A stretch of 49,553 nucleotides of DNA from a virus. A program made the translations under genes and the position numbers. This document shows positions 25,301 to 33,268 of the stretch, in pieces (within the stretch, counting starts at the first letter, position 1; each line of letters begins with the position of its first letter). Where the stretch lies: positions 1-49,553 of IMG/VR virus record IMGVR_UViG_3300042314_000359; one strand, given 5' to 3'. The notes under the pieces are model-generated. The model was not told where the DNA came from. It searched no databases and saw only the letters and a program-made list of their open reading frames with translations.

Positions 25301-25884
25301 CCAATGGCGGCACAGGAGGAACTACGCAAGCCACCGCGCAGTCCGCGCTTGGTGTGCCTTCCGCCACGGGTTCGGGCGCAAGCGGTACTTGGGCCATCAA
25401 CGTCAGCGGCAACGCGGCGACAGCCACCTCGGCGACAACCGCTACGACGGCGACCACCGCAAACGCGCTGAACACAAGCAACAACTATCAGGTTAACAGC
25501 CTCGGCGTCGGCACGGCAGGCTCTGGCACTGCCGGTGAGATCCGTGCGACGAACAACGTCACGGCGTTCTATTCGTCCGATGCGCGTCTGAAAGAGAACG
25601 TGCGTCCGATTGAGAACGCGCTCGACATCGTGACTACTGTTGGCGGCAAGACGTTCGATTGGACCGACGCCTACATCGCGGAGCACGGCGGCGAGGACGA
25701 CTACTTCGTCCGCAAGAACGACTTCGGCGTCATCGCGCAGGACGTGGAGGAAATGTTCCCGCTGGCCGTTCGCACCCGCGACGACGGCACACTGGCGGTT
25801 GATTACGAGAAACTGGTCGCCGTGGCGTTCGCTGCCATCGCAGAGTTAAAGGCGGAACTGGACGAGCTACGGGGAGCTAAATAA
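22321..25884 (+). CDS. Second tail fibre with C-terminal S74 chaperone
   Basis: ATG 22321 follows the previous stop by two bases and gives 1187 residues. Residues 1-330 hold repeated small beta modules (for example YTITLPDAMSVGVGQTILFN, LTAPDRAKIFVWTG). Residues 340-1040 are Gly/Thr/Ser fibre repeats, very similar at protein and DNA level to parts of the first fibre (NLGAYPASNPSGFTSN, GTVTSV, GGTGATTAG). The last 100 residues are an S74 chaperone: SSDARLKENV, FGVIAQDVEEMFP and VDYEKLVAVAFAAI. Unlike the first fibre, it lacks the YDSNNTAYY repeats. Two fibres imply two receptors or a branched apparatus. Confidence 0.88.
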   Translation: MSTSFTQVFGGTTIYPSDVSYLPLALTSDIVLEWPLEATTGNNVVARIIDVTPTGPYTITLPDAMSVGVGQTILFNNLGPDTITVDNAAGNAILSIGAGEQWQCYLISNTTVGGVWRTFRYGAAVAQAQAAALAGAGLIATGSTLAQNYEVVDFSITPYTLTAPDRAKIFVWTGGLGTLNLPTAVAAGDGWFVQVRNGGQGDLTIDPSGSELINAAATLRLQPGDSAVVVSDGIQWYTIGLGQQAVFAFDYTTIAVTGGTYTLAGSELNRIAYKFTGTLTSNVNIVVPATVQQYWVNNATTGAFTLGIKTASGAATLVTQGATGILYCDGTDIISATTSAAFAGIVPVVQGGTGATNAPSALTNLGGTGIGTAVFTATTTAAARSAIAAAASGANSDITSLSGLTTPLSVAQGGTNATTAGAARTSLGAAASGSNADITALTNAAGIQIGAPTAGAQGAGTINATGLFINGVGVGTGSGSVTSVAATVPSFLSVTGSPITTSGTLAISLSGTALPVANGGTGQTTYTDGQLLIGNSTGNTLTKATLTAGSGISITNSAGGITITSTAGGGTVTSVAASGGTTGLSFTGSPITTSGTLTLAGTLAIASGGTGATSASGARLTLSAAGSGANSDITSLTGLTTALSVGQGGTGVATAPSNGQLLIGNGTGYSVATLTAGSGISISNSAGGVTITSTAGGGTVTSVAASGGTTGLTLAGGPITGAGTFTLAGTLVVANGGTGTTTLTGLVKGNGTAAFTAATAGTDYVAPGGALGTPSSGTLTNCTFPTLNQNTTGTASNVTGTVAILNGGTGATTAGAALTNLGAYPASNPSGFTSNTGTVTSVGGTGTVSGLSLSGTVTTSGSLTLGGTLAVTASNFASQSANTFLSAPNGTAGTPTFRAIVAADVPTLNQNTTGTAANVTGTVAVANGGTGATTAGSALTNLGAYAASNPSGFTSNTGTVTSVSGSGGSTGLTLTGGAITTSGTLTLGGTLAVANGGTGGTTQATAQSALGVPSATGSGASGTWAINVSGNAATATSATTATTATTANALNTSNNYQVNSLGVGTAGSGTAGEIRATNNVTAFYSSDARLKENVRPIENALDIVTTVGGKTFDWTDAYIAEHGGEDDYFVRKNDFGVIAQDVEEMFPLAVRTRDDGTLAVDYEKLVAVAFAAIAELKAELDELRGAK

Positions 25885-26447
25885 TGACGCTTAACTCTTC
25901 AGGCCCAATCAGCTTGGGTGGCAGCACTGCGGGGCAGTCTATCAACCTTGAGTTGGGTAAAGCTGCTACCGCCACGGTTTCACTAAACGACACCGATGTC
26001 CGCACGTTAGCGGGCGTTGCGTCTGGCGCTATTGTCATGCCAACCAACTTCTACGGCAAGAGCAATGTCCTTATTACTTTCAGCGATTACGGCGTTTTCG
26101 CTGCGGGTTTTGGGTATTCCGAAGCAGCGTACGCAATTTTCGGTGCTGGTGCCGCCATAGGCCAAGTATATGAGGCGCTTAACGGCGGCTCTTATATGTA
26201 TGTAGAACAGTGGTGCACACCAACCAGCCAAGGTGGAAACTACGAAGTTTACGCTAGTGTGACAGCCGGTTCGGTTACTGGCACGGTTAACACTTGGATA
26301 GCGACGACTGGTAACCCCGCTTGGCTCGTAGATATTTCTGGGTCAGGAAACTCTGTGTATGCCCAACTAGCCTTCCAAGTTCGCCGCACTGGCACTGCCA
26401 CGGTGCTTGATACGTGGACCGTAGACCTCAACGCGGAAGCTCTATAA
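25884..26447 (+). CDS. Fibre-tip-like small tail protein, 187 aa
   Basis: The start shares a base with the previous fibre stop (TAATG). The N-terminus TLNSSGPISLGGSTAGQSINLELG is a very common opening of phage tail or fibre-associated proteins, and MPTNFYGKS follows near residue 53. The rest is an aromatic- and Gly-rich beta domain with one Cys. I infer a small tail or receptor-binding subunit acting with the fibre; there is no experimental assignment. Confidence 0.65.
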   Translation: MTLNSSGPISLGGSTAGQSINLELGKAATATVSLNDTDVRTLAGVASGAIVMPTNFYGKSNVLITFSDYGVFAAGFGYSEAAYAIFGAGAAIGQVYEALNGGSYMYVEQWCTPTSQGGNYEVYASVTAGSVTGTVNTWIATTGNPAWLVDISGSGNSVYAQLAFQVRRTGTATVLDTWTVDLNAEAL

Positions 26448-28222
26448 TGCCCGAACAAATCGTACAGATACGCTCTGCCCCCGGCATCAAGCGCGACGGC
26501 ACCAAGTTCGAGGGCGACCAGTACGTTGACGGCCAGTGGGTCCGTTTCCAGCGCGGGCTGCCGCGTAAGATCGGCGGCTACCGCTCGATCAACAAGTTCC
26601 TGCGCGGCTTGCCGCGTGCGCTGCACGAGTACACGCAGGACTTGCAGACATATGTCCACGCAGGCTCGGCAGACCGTCTCGAGCGCTTCTTCATCGACGG
26701 CACGTACAACACGAGCGTCATCACCGACCGCACGCCCGCGTCGGGCTTCACCGTAGACAACGGCAATATGTGGCAGTTCGCCACGGCCTATGACACGACC
26801 AACGGCAACCAGATCGTCGCGCAAGTCGCGCCGAACCTGAACTGCATCTGCAACAGCGACGGCGGCGCGCTCTTCGTCGGCGACCTTCTCGGCACGAGTG
26901 CCTTGACTGAAGTCACCACGGTGCCCGCCAACTTCAGCGTCACTGGCGGCGTCGTCACGCTGCCGCCGTACACGTTCGCCTTCGGCAACGACGGCTACGC
27001 GGCGTGGTCCGTGCCGAACGATCCGGCGGACTTTACCAGCTCTGGCGCAGGCAATGCGTACATTACAGGTCAGAAGATCGTCAAAGCCATGCCACTGCGC
27101 GGCGGACCGGGCAACAGCCCGTCTGGCCTGTTCTGGTCGGCGGACAGCCTGATACGCGGCACGTATGTCGGCGGCACGGCGGTATTCCAGTTCGACACTA
27201 TCAGCGCGCAGTCGTCGATCCTGTCGGCCAACAGCGTCATCGAGTATGACGGCATCTTCTACTGGATCGGCACTGACCGCTTCCTGTCGTTCAACGGCGT
27301 TGTGCGCGAGATCGAGAACAACCTCAATCTCAACTTCTTCTTCGATAACCTAAACTATCCGCAGCGCCAGAAGGTGTTCGCGTATAAGGTTCCGCGCTTC
27401 GGTGAGATATGGTGGTGCTTCCCGTTTGGCGACAGCATCGAGCCGAACCACGCCGTCATCTACAACGTGCGCGAAGGCACATGGTACGACACCGAGCTGC
27501 CCAATGGCGGGCGCGGTGCGGGCCTCTTCCCTGCCGTGTTTAGCAAGCCGCTCCTGTCAGGCGTCGAGCCGCAAGAGGCTGAGGCCGTTTCGGCTGCGAT
27601 AGTCGCGGCAGGAACTGGCTACGCCGTAGGCAACACGCTCACCGTTGCGGGCGGTCTAGGCCAGCTCGACACGGAGCTGACGGTCACCACCATCAACGGC
27701 TCAGGCGGCATTACTGGCATCAGCATCAGCAACGCGGGCCAGTACACCGAGATCCCGACCAACCCTGCCAGCGTGACTGGCGGGGCGGGTTCTGCCGCGA
27801 CGTTCAATTTGGTATTCGACAACCCGTACAAGTTCTGGGTTCACGAGGTCGGCACCGACGAGATCGACGGCCTGACGCTCAACCCGATACAGTCGTTCTT
27901 CGAGACTGCCGACCTGTCGCTGCCTGTCACGGCGCAGATCAACAAGTCGCTTCAGGCTTTGATGATCGAGCCTGACTTCGTGCAGAGCGGTGACATGACC
28001 GTTCAGGTTATGGGCCGAGCCAACGCGCGTGCGCCTGAAGTCAACGGCATCATCATGACGTTTGTGGAAGATCCACAGACGCCGCAGGAGCAGGTCGTCT
28101 TCCTCAAGACGCAGCGCCGCGAGCTGCGCTTCCGCTTCGAGAGCAACACCCTCGGCGGCGACTATCAGATGGGCCTCGTGCTTGCGCATGTCCAGCAAGG
28201 CGATGGGACGACATTGGGATGA
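26447..28222 (+). CDS. Tail hub/nozzle protein, P22 gp10-like
   Basis: ATG 26447 shares a base with the previous stop and gives 591 residues. The opening (YVDGQWVRFQRGLPRKIGG, then LPRALHEYTQDLQTYVHAG) is characteristic of gp10-like proteins that close the short tail and hold the packaged DNA. Further blocks are AYVTGQKI-like strands, FYWIGTDRFLSFNG and WWCFPFGDSIEPNHAVIYN, typical of a beta-propeller-like nozzle. About residues 385-465 form an inserted module (GYAVGNTLTVAGG, NAGQYTEIPTNP, GAGSAATFN), widespread in phage tail proteins. The C-terminal part returns to the core fold. Confidence 0.72.
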   Translation: MPEQIVQIRSAPGIKRDGTKFEGDQYVDGQWVRFQRGLPRKIGGYRSINKFLRGLPRALHEYTQDLQTYVHAGSADRLERFFIDGTYNTSVITDRTPASGFTVDNGNMWQFATAYDTTNGNQIVAQVAPNLNCICNSDGGALFVGDLLGTSALTEVTTVPANFSVTGGVVTLPPYTFAFGNDGYAAWSVPNDPADFTSSGAGNAYITGQKIVKAMPLRGGPGNSPSGLFWSADSLIRGTYVGGTAVFQFDTISAQSSILSANSVIEYDGIFYWIGTDRFLSFNGVVREIENNLNLNFFFDNLNYPQRQKVFAYKVPRFGEIWWCFPFGDSIEPNHAVIYNVREGTWYDTELPNGGRGAGLFPAVFSKPLLSGVEPQEAEAVSAAIVAAGTGYAVGNTLTVAGGLGQLDTELTVTTINGSGGITGISISNAGQYTEIPTNPASVTGGAGSAATFNLVFDNPYKFWVHEVGTDEIDGLTLNPIQSFFETADLSLPVTAQINKSLQALMIEPDFVQSGDMTVQVMGRANARAPEVNGIIMTFVEDPQTPQEQVVFLKTQRRELRFRFESNTLGGDYQMGLVLAHVQQGDGTTLG

Positions 28223-28455
28223 TCGACCCTCGCGGAATGACTTGGCAAGACTGGGCCTGTTCAGTTATACTGTCGGTCAACGACGCGTGGGCATTCGGCA
28301 CGCCTCCCGATGAGGCCGAGTGGCAAGGCTGGGCTATAGGGCTGTTGCGTGCCTCTCCATTTACGCAGCAAATTATTCCTGATCCCTATCAGTTCTCTGA
28401 TTGGCGTGAGTGGGGAATGCGTGTATATCCAATGCTCGAAGGTAAAAGCTCATGA
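28219..28455 (+). CDS. Small Trp-rich protein, 78 aa
   Basis: Overlaps both neighbours by four bases. The product is rich in Trp (MTWQDWACSVILSVNDAW, EWQGWAIGLLRASP, DWREWGMRVYPML) and likely forms a compact helical unit. Proteins of this sort between the nozzle and internal-protein genes are common in related environmental phages. Function is unknown. Confidence 0.6.
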   Translation: MIDPRGMTWQDWACSVILSVNDAWAFGTPPDEAEWQGWAIGLLRASPFTQQIIPDPYQFSDWREWGMRVYPMLEGKSS

Positions 28456-30977
28456 ATTACATCCCCGGCTTCAGCAAATATCTGGAAACGTCCGTGCCGC
28501 GTTACGCTATTGGCGGACGCGTGATGGATGGCGAGCGCATGATGTATGACATGGACCGTTACGGCGAGCCTATGATGTACGACATGGGCGGCTACGGTGA
28601 CGGTGACACGCGCGGCTACAGCGAGCCGTATCAGTACACACCCCCCATCGAACAGTATATGCCTGTCGAGCAGCCTATGATGTACGGCGGATACGACATG
28701 GGCGGCTATAACGAGCTGCCATACGGCGGTGGCGGCATGCTGCCCGCGCCTGTTGAGCAGCCGTACCAGCAAGCGGCAGTCGAGCCGATGACGACAGAGG
28801 CTGTGCCTGCCGAAGTGCCGTTTGACCCTAACACGTTTGACTTTAGCAAACTTGACCTGAGCGGCCTAAACAACCTGTACGGGATGAATTTCGGTTCGAA
28901 CTTCGGTGGCGGCCCGATGGGCGGCATATATCAAGCCGATCCTAATTTGCAGTACATCGGCGCGCCGTTATCTAACAAAGGCAATCCCACCTCGCAGACA
29001 GGTGGCAACACCTTCGCGGTGCGGGCCGACCAGCCTGTACGCCTCGTTGACCACCGCACCAACCAGATCGTGTTCGAGGGTACAGGCTTCGACGCCGCGC
29101 GCAAGGCAACCGAATTAGGTCAGGGCCTGACGGACCAGTTTGGCCGCAAGGCGAACTACAGCATCCAAACCGCAGACCCGACTGGTAACTACTCGACTGT
29201 CGCGTATGAGAAGAAGAACAAGAGCACGCTGGGCAAGATTGCTGGTGCGGTCGGAACGGCTCTGCCATTGGCAACGATGTTCATACCGGGCTTGAACGTC
29301 CTTGGCACCATCGCCGCTGGGGCTGGTCTTGGCGGCGCAGGTGCGGCGCTTAGGGGCGACAATATCCTCAAGGGCGTTGCGATGGGCGGCTTGTCTGCCG
29401 CTGGCGGTCAAGTACTCGGCCCTGCACTGGAAGCTGGAGGTAAATTCGGCACCGCTTTAGCTCCAAAACTTGCCACGGCAGTAGGTACAGGTCTCGGCTC
29501 GACCGCAGGCGGTTTAGCCACGGGCCAGAGCCTGAAGAACGCACTCCTTGGTGGCGTTGCTTCGGGCGCGCTTAGTTACGTAGCGCCCACTGTGGCCAAC
29601 GAGCTAGGTCTCAAACCGATAAACCTTAACGGCACCAAGGGTACGTCCGGTTCGAGTGGTATGACCGCCGACGGCGGCTTACAGGTGACTGCGTCTACTT
29701 TAGGTACGCCAAGCATAGGCACCACTCTCGGTGGCTCGCCTAACAAAATTCAACAAGCATTGGCCGAAAAGCCGTATGACGGCCTCACCGTTACCGGCAG
29801 CAGGCTCGGCAACGCGTTTGGTGTTAACCTTGGAGGCAACCAGTTCGGCGCGCCCGGAGAAGATGTATCCGCGTTCGACCGACTGACCGACACCGCTGAC
29901 CCCAACGATATCCTTGTTAAAGCAAGCCCACTTGAACAGGCAGTCCCAGCTCCCGTGAATACTGGGCTATCGCCCGATGTACTCGCTGGAATAGCTGAAT
30001 TTGAGAAGAACCCTATCATCTCTGAAGGTTCTAAGATTGAGCAGGCAACCCCTGTTTCTGTCCCAGTCACGAGTGGGCTATCGCCCGATGTACTCGCTGG
30101 AATAGCTGAATTTGAGAAGAACCCTATCATCTCTGAAGGTTCTAAGATTGAGCAGCCTACCGATACCGGTGGCCTCAATTTAGATCTCGGCGTAATCGAC
30201 AGGGTTTCCGGTATGGAAAACTACAAGGAGCCAATCGTTGTAGAAGGTTCTAAGATTGAGCGGCCCGAACCCACATCGGTTTCGGTGATGCCCCCCTTAG
30301 ACCCTCTTCCTCCTTTGGACTTAAAGCCCGACCCCGCGCTGACAGACGAGAAGAAGCTCGGCCTCGAAGAGTACCTGCGCATCGCGAGCCTCATTTCCGG
30401 CTTAGTCGGCGGTGGTGGCGGTGGCTCAGGCCAAACTGGCACATACGGTGGCGGCGGCACAGGCCGGTTGAACCCGATCTTCTCGGCCAAGCTGCCATCC
30501 GCAGGCGGCCTCGGCGCTATCGGCGCGACCCGCACAGCGCGTCCGATGGGCGACCAAGACTGGCTGACTTACGGCACACGGCCTGAGCTTAACTTCTTCG
30601 ACTACGCATCGCAAGCCAACCCTGCGCCTATCACCACACCTATTCCAAACGAGCCGAGGGGGCCGTCGATGTACGCCCCTGACGTTGACAACATGCGTTT
30701 CGCAAAGGGCGGCTCGTCTAAGCGCAGCGAATTTGCAGTCAACGGCCCCGGCACTGGCCGCAGCGACGACATCCCTGCGGTGCTGTCCGACGGCGAATAT
30801 GTGATCGACGCCGAGACTGTCGCCCTGCTGGGTGACGGGTCGAATAAGGCTGGCGCAAAGAAGCTGGACGAGCTTCGAGTTAAAGTTCGTAAACACAAGG
30901 GTCAGAAGTTGGCAAAGGGCCGTTTTAGTGCTAACGCCAAGAAGGCCGAAGCATATCTGTCTGGAGGACGCATTTAA
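28452..30977 (+). CDS. Large internal/ejection protein A, 841 aa
   Basis: Starts in an ATGA overlap. Residues 25-110 are Met/Tyr/Gly-rich with repeated MMYD and MGGY. Residues 255-385 are a Gly/Ala-rich membrane-active-looking stretch (GAVGTALPLATMFIPG, AAGAGLGGAGAAL). Residues 495-600 contain a 37-residue repeat. The C-terminus has a known phage motif (GPGTGRSDDIPAVLSDGEYV, then ALLGDGSNKAGAKKLDELR and VRKHKGQKLAKG). Known proteins with this ending are virion structural proteins near tail genes. I infer that it is packaged and ejected with the DNA. Confidence 0.65.
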   Translation: MNYIPGFSKYLETSVPRYAIGGRVMDGERMMYDMDRYGEPMMYDMGGYGDGDTRGYSEPYQYTPPIEQYMPVEQPMMYGGYDMGGYNELPYGGGGMLPAPVEQPYQQAAVEPMTTEAVPAEVPFDPNTFDFSKLDLSGLNNLYGMNFGSNFGGGPMGGIYQADPNLQYIGAPLSNKGNPTSQTGGNTFAVRADQPVRLVDHRTNQIVFEGTGFDAARKATELGQGLTDQFGRKANYSIQTADPTGNYSTVAYEKKNKSTLGKIAGAVGTALPLATMFIPGLNVLGTIAAGAGLGGAGAALRGDNILKGVAMGGLSAAGGQVLGPALEAGGKFGTALAPKLATAVGTGLGSTAGGLATGQSLKNALLGGVASGALSYVAPTVANELGLKPINLNGTKGTSGSSGMTADGGLQVTASTLGTPSIGTTLGGSPNKIQQALAEKPYDGLTVTGSRLGNAFGVNLGGNQFGAPGEDVSAFDRLTDTADPNDILVKASPLEQAVPAPVNTGLSPDVLAGIAEFEKNPIISEGSKIEQATPVSVPVTSGLSPDVLAGIAEFEKNPIISEGSKIEQPTDTGGLNLDLGVIDRVSGMENYKEPIVVEGSKIERPEPTSVSVMPPLDPLPPLDLKPDPALTDEKKLGLEEYLRIASLISGLVGGGGGGSGQTGTYGGGGTGRLNPIFSAKLPSAGGLGAIGATRTARPMGDQDWLTYGTRPELNFFDYASQANPAPITTPIPNEPRGPSMYAPDVDNMRFAKGGSSKRSEFAVNGPGTGRSDDIPAVLSDGEYVIDAETVALLGDGSNKAGAKKLDELRVKVRKHKGQKLAKGRFSANAKKAEAYLSGGRI
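29963..30155 (+). repeat. Direct 82-bp perfect repeat (37-codon period)
   Basis: Bases 29963-30044 are repeated exactly at 30074-30155, offset 111 bases. A third partial copy (GAAGGTTCTAAGATTGAGC) lies at 30243-30261. The repeat encodes GLSPDVLAGIAEFEKNPIIS and EGSKIEQ, so the protein has a tandem array. Confidence 0.92.
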
Positions 30978-32023
30978 TGTCTCGCAGTTCATTTCTAGCC
31001 GAGGGGGCTGCAATCCCTCAAGGCTCCGCCCTCACGGACATGACCAAGCAGCAGGTTTTGCCTGAGTGGTACTCTAACTACGCGATGGACATCCTGTCGG
31101 GGCAGCAGGCCATAGCCAACCGCCCATACGAAACTGCGCCAATGCCGCGCGTCGCGGGCTTCACGCCGACGCAGCAGCAAGCCTTCGGCATGACTGGCAC
31201 CGCCGCCACGGCGTACCAGCCACTATTCAATCAAGCCACAGGCGTTGCGCAGAGCGCCGCGAATGCGCCGGGCGCGTTAAACACCGCACAGCCGTTCTTG
31301 ACGCAGGCCGGTCAGACATCCGTGTCGAACATCGGCCAGTACATGAACCCGTATACCGACGCCGTTGTCAACCGCATCGGCGAGCTGGGCACGCGCAACC
31401 TCACCGAAAACCTTATGCCTGCGATCGAGGGCCGCTATATCCAAGCCGGTCAGCTCGGCTTCGGCGGGCGTGGTGGCTTAGGCGGAACGCCGTCGGGCAT
31501 GATGACCGACACGGCGCGCGCCCTTCGCGACACCAGTGCCGACATCCTCGGCAAGCAGACCGAGGCGCTCCAATCCGGTTACACGCAGGCCGCTGGGCTC
31601 GCAGGCACTGACCTGTCGCGCTTCGGCACTCTCGCAAGCACGGCTGGCGATCTGGCGCGGGCGCAGCAGCAACAGCAGCTCGCCGCCTCTGGCGCTCTGT
31701 CGACACTCGGCGAGCAGGCGCAGAGCCTCGGCCTCACTGGCGCAGGCGCGCTGGGCGGCGTCGGCGCACTGGAGCAGCAGCAGGGTCAGAAGAACCTCGA
31801 TATTGCCTACGGCGACTTCCTGCGTCAGCAGGGCTATCCGCAAGAGCAGATCAACAACATGCTGGCCACCTTCAAGGGCGTCAGCACTGGCGTTCCGACT
31901 GCGGAGACACAGTACGGCATCTCGCCGTCGGGCGTCAAACAGGAATACTCATCGACTGGGCAGGACATCGCCAGCGCACTAGCCGCTGCGGCGGGCCTCG
32001 TCGGCAAAATTAAAGGGGTTTAA
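30977..32023 (+). CDS. Internal virion protein B, 348 aa
   Basis: Begins at ATG 30977, sharing a base with the previous stop. The protein is Gln/Ala/Gly/Thr-rich and mainly helical. It has PEWYSNYAMDILSGQQAIAN near residue 30, a Gly-rich QLGFGGRGGLGG at about 158, and a Gln run at about 235. The QVLPEWYSNYAM opening and the Ala/Gly-rich body recall internal virion proteins of podoviruses, which form the trans-envelope channel during ejection. Context in the internal-protein operon supports this; no catalytic motif is visible. Confidence 0.65.
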   Translation: MSRSSFLAEGAAIPQGSALTDMTKQQVLPEWYSNYAMDILSGQQAIANRPYETAPMPRVAGFTPTQQQAFGMTGTAATAYQPLFNQATGVAQSAANAPGALNTAQPFLTQAGQTSVSNIGQYMNPYTDAVVNRIGELGTRNLTENLMPAIEGRYIQAGQLGFGGRGGLGGTPSGMMTDTARALRDTSADILGKQTEALQSGYTQAAGLAGTDLSRFGTLASTAGDLARAQQQQQLAASGALSTLGEQAQSLGLTGAGALGGVGALEQQQGQKNLDIAYGDFLRQQGYPQEQINNMLATFKGVSTGVPTAETQYGISPSGVKQEYSSTGQDIASALAAAAGLVGKIKGV

Positions 32024-32025
32024 TC

Positions 32026-33267
32026 ATGGACGAAGATATTGAACCCGGCCTAGAGGCGATTGGCACCACAGACACCGCTGATGTAGAGGAAGAAGCTGGC
32101 GCGCTGCCGTATGCTGCCGTCCGTTCGGCCATGACTGCGCGCAAGGAGGCCGCAAAGGCGCGGCAGGCGTATTACGACGACCTCACCGCAAAACTAACGG
32201 CCCAACGCACTGGACCGTCGTTCAGCGAGCGCATGTTCCAGTTGTCGGCGGCGTTGGCCAAACCGACATCAAGGCGTGGTTTCGGTGCCGTCTTGGAAAA
32301 TGTTGCGCCCGTCTTGCAGGCACAAGAGCAGGCCAAGCGTGAGGGTGAAATCAAACGTCGGGACGCGCTTAACGCGCTGCAAGCCGCCCAGCTTAATCAG
32401 CAAGAAGAGCTGCTCGGACAAGAACTCGACACCGAAATCGAACTTGCCAAACTTACAACACCAAAACCCGCAAGGATGGTGGGAACTCAGATTGTTGACG
32501 GGGTGCCTGTCGCAATCATGCAAGATGCATCCGGCGCAATTACTACTAAACCGCTTGGGTCCGCAGGTGCTACGGGTTCGCCAACTAACATAGGCGAGGT
32601 GTCGGAACGCGGCGGTGTGAAGGGTTTCATAAACGAACGTGGCGCTTGGACGCCTCTGCCGCAGCGCACGGAGAAGGAAACTTTCCGCCCCGCTACGCCG
32701 GAAGAAGCCGCGATGTACGGCGCGACGACGGGTCAGATATCGAACCTAACAGGCAAGTTCATTCCGGGTGCTGCACCGAAGACGCCTACCTTATCGGGGT
32801 CTGAGCAGAAAATACTGATACAGTCCGAGGACGTCCTTAACAGCGCGGAGGACACACTCGGTAAACTCCGCCGCGTAATGGAGCTTAACCCGAAGGCACT
32901 TGAAGGCAGCCTGACAGGCTTCCGTAAACAGATAGGGTCGCTATTCTCCAGCGACGACCCAACGTATGTGGCAACGGAAGAGCTAGACAATACGTTAAGT
33001 TCTATGGCTCTCAGCATGTTGAAGAGCACGTTCCCCGGCTCGGTCACTGAGGGCGAGCGTAAGGCGTTAATGGCTTTGCAGGGAAGTTCCAGCTTGCCAC
33101 GCGCTGCACGCGACCGCATCTACCGTAACGCCTTTGAAGCGGCGCAGACCGTTGCCGCAAGGGCGAGAGATCGCATCCAGAAGACGCAAACAGGCTTCTA
33201 CAGCAAACGGACGTCACCAACCACGCCAGCGGCAGGTAAACCACGCGTCATTAATTGGAACAAATAA
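32026..33267 (+). CDS. Internal virion protein C, 413 aa
   Basis: Starts at ATG 32026 two bases after the previous stop. An acidic N-terminus is followed by helical regions (SAMTARKEAAKARQAYYDDL, FSERMFQLSAALAKPTSRRG and a Gln/Glu-rich coiled coil at 95-140). A middle beta segment (IVDGVPVAIMQDASGAI) and a C-terminal helical domain (QKILIQSEDVLNSAEDTLGK) follow. Similar proteins occur in internal-protein operons of environmental podoviruses. Function is inferred from position. Confidence 0.6.
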   Translation: MDEDIEPGLEAIGTTDTADVEEEAGALPYAAVRSAMTARKEAAKARQAYYDDLTAKLTAQRTGPSFSERMFQLSAALAKPTSRRGFGAVLENVAPVLQAQEQAKREGEIKRRDALNALQAAQLNQQEELLGQELDTEIELAKLTTPKPARMVGTQIVDGVPVAIMQDASGAITTKPLGSAGATGSPTNIGEVSERGGVKGFINERGAWTPLPQRTEKETFRPATPEEAAMYGATTGQISNLTGKFIPGAAPKTPTLSGSEQKILIQSEDVLNSAEDTLGKLRRVMELNPKALEGSLTGFRKQIGSLFSSDDPTYVATEELDNTLSSMALSMLKSTFPGSVTEGERKALMALQGSSSLPRAARDRIYRNAFEAAQTVAARARDRIQKTQTGFYSKRTSPTTPAAGKPRVINWNK

Positions 33268-33268
33268 C

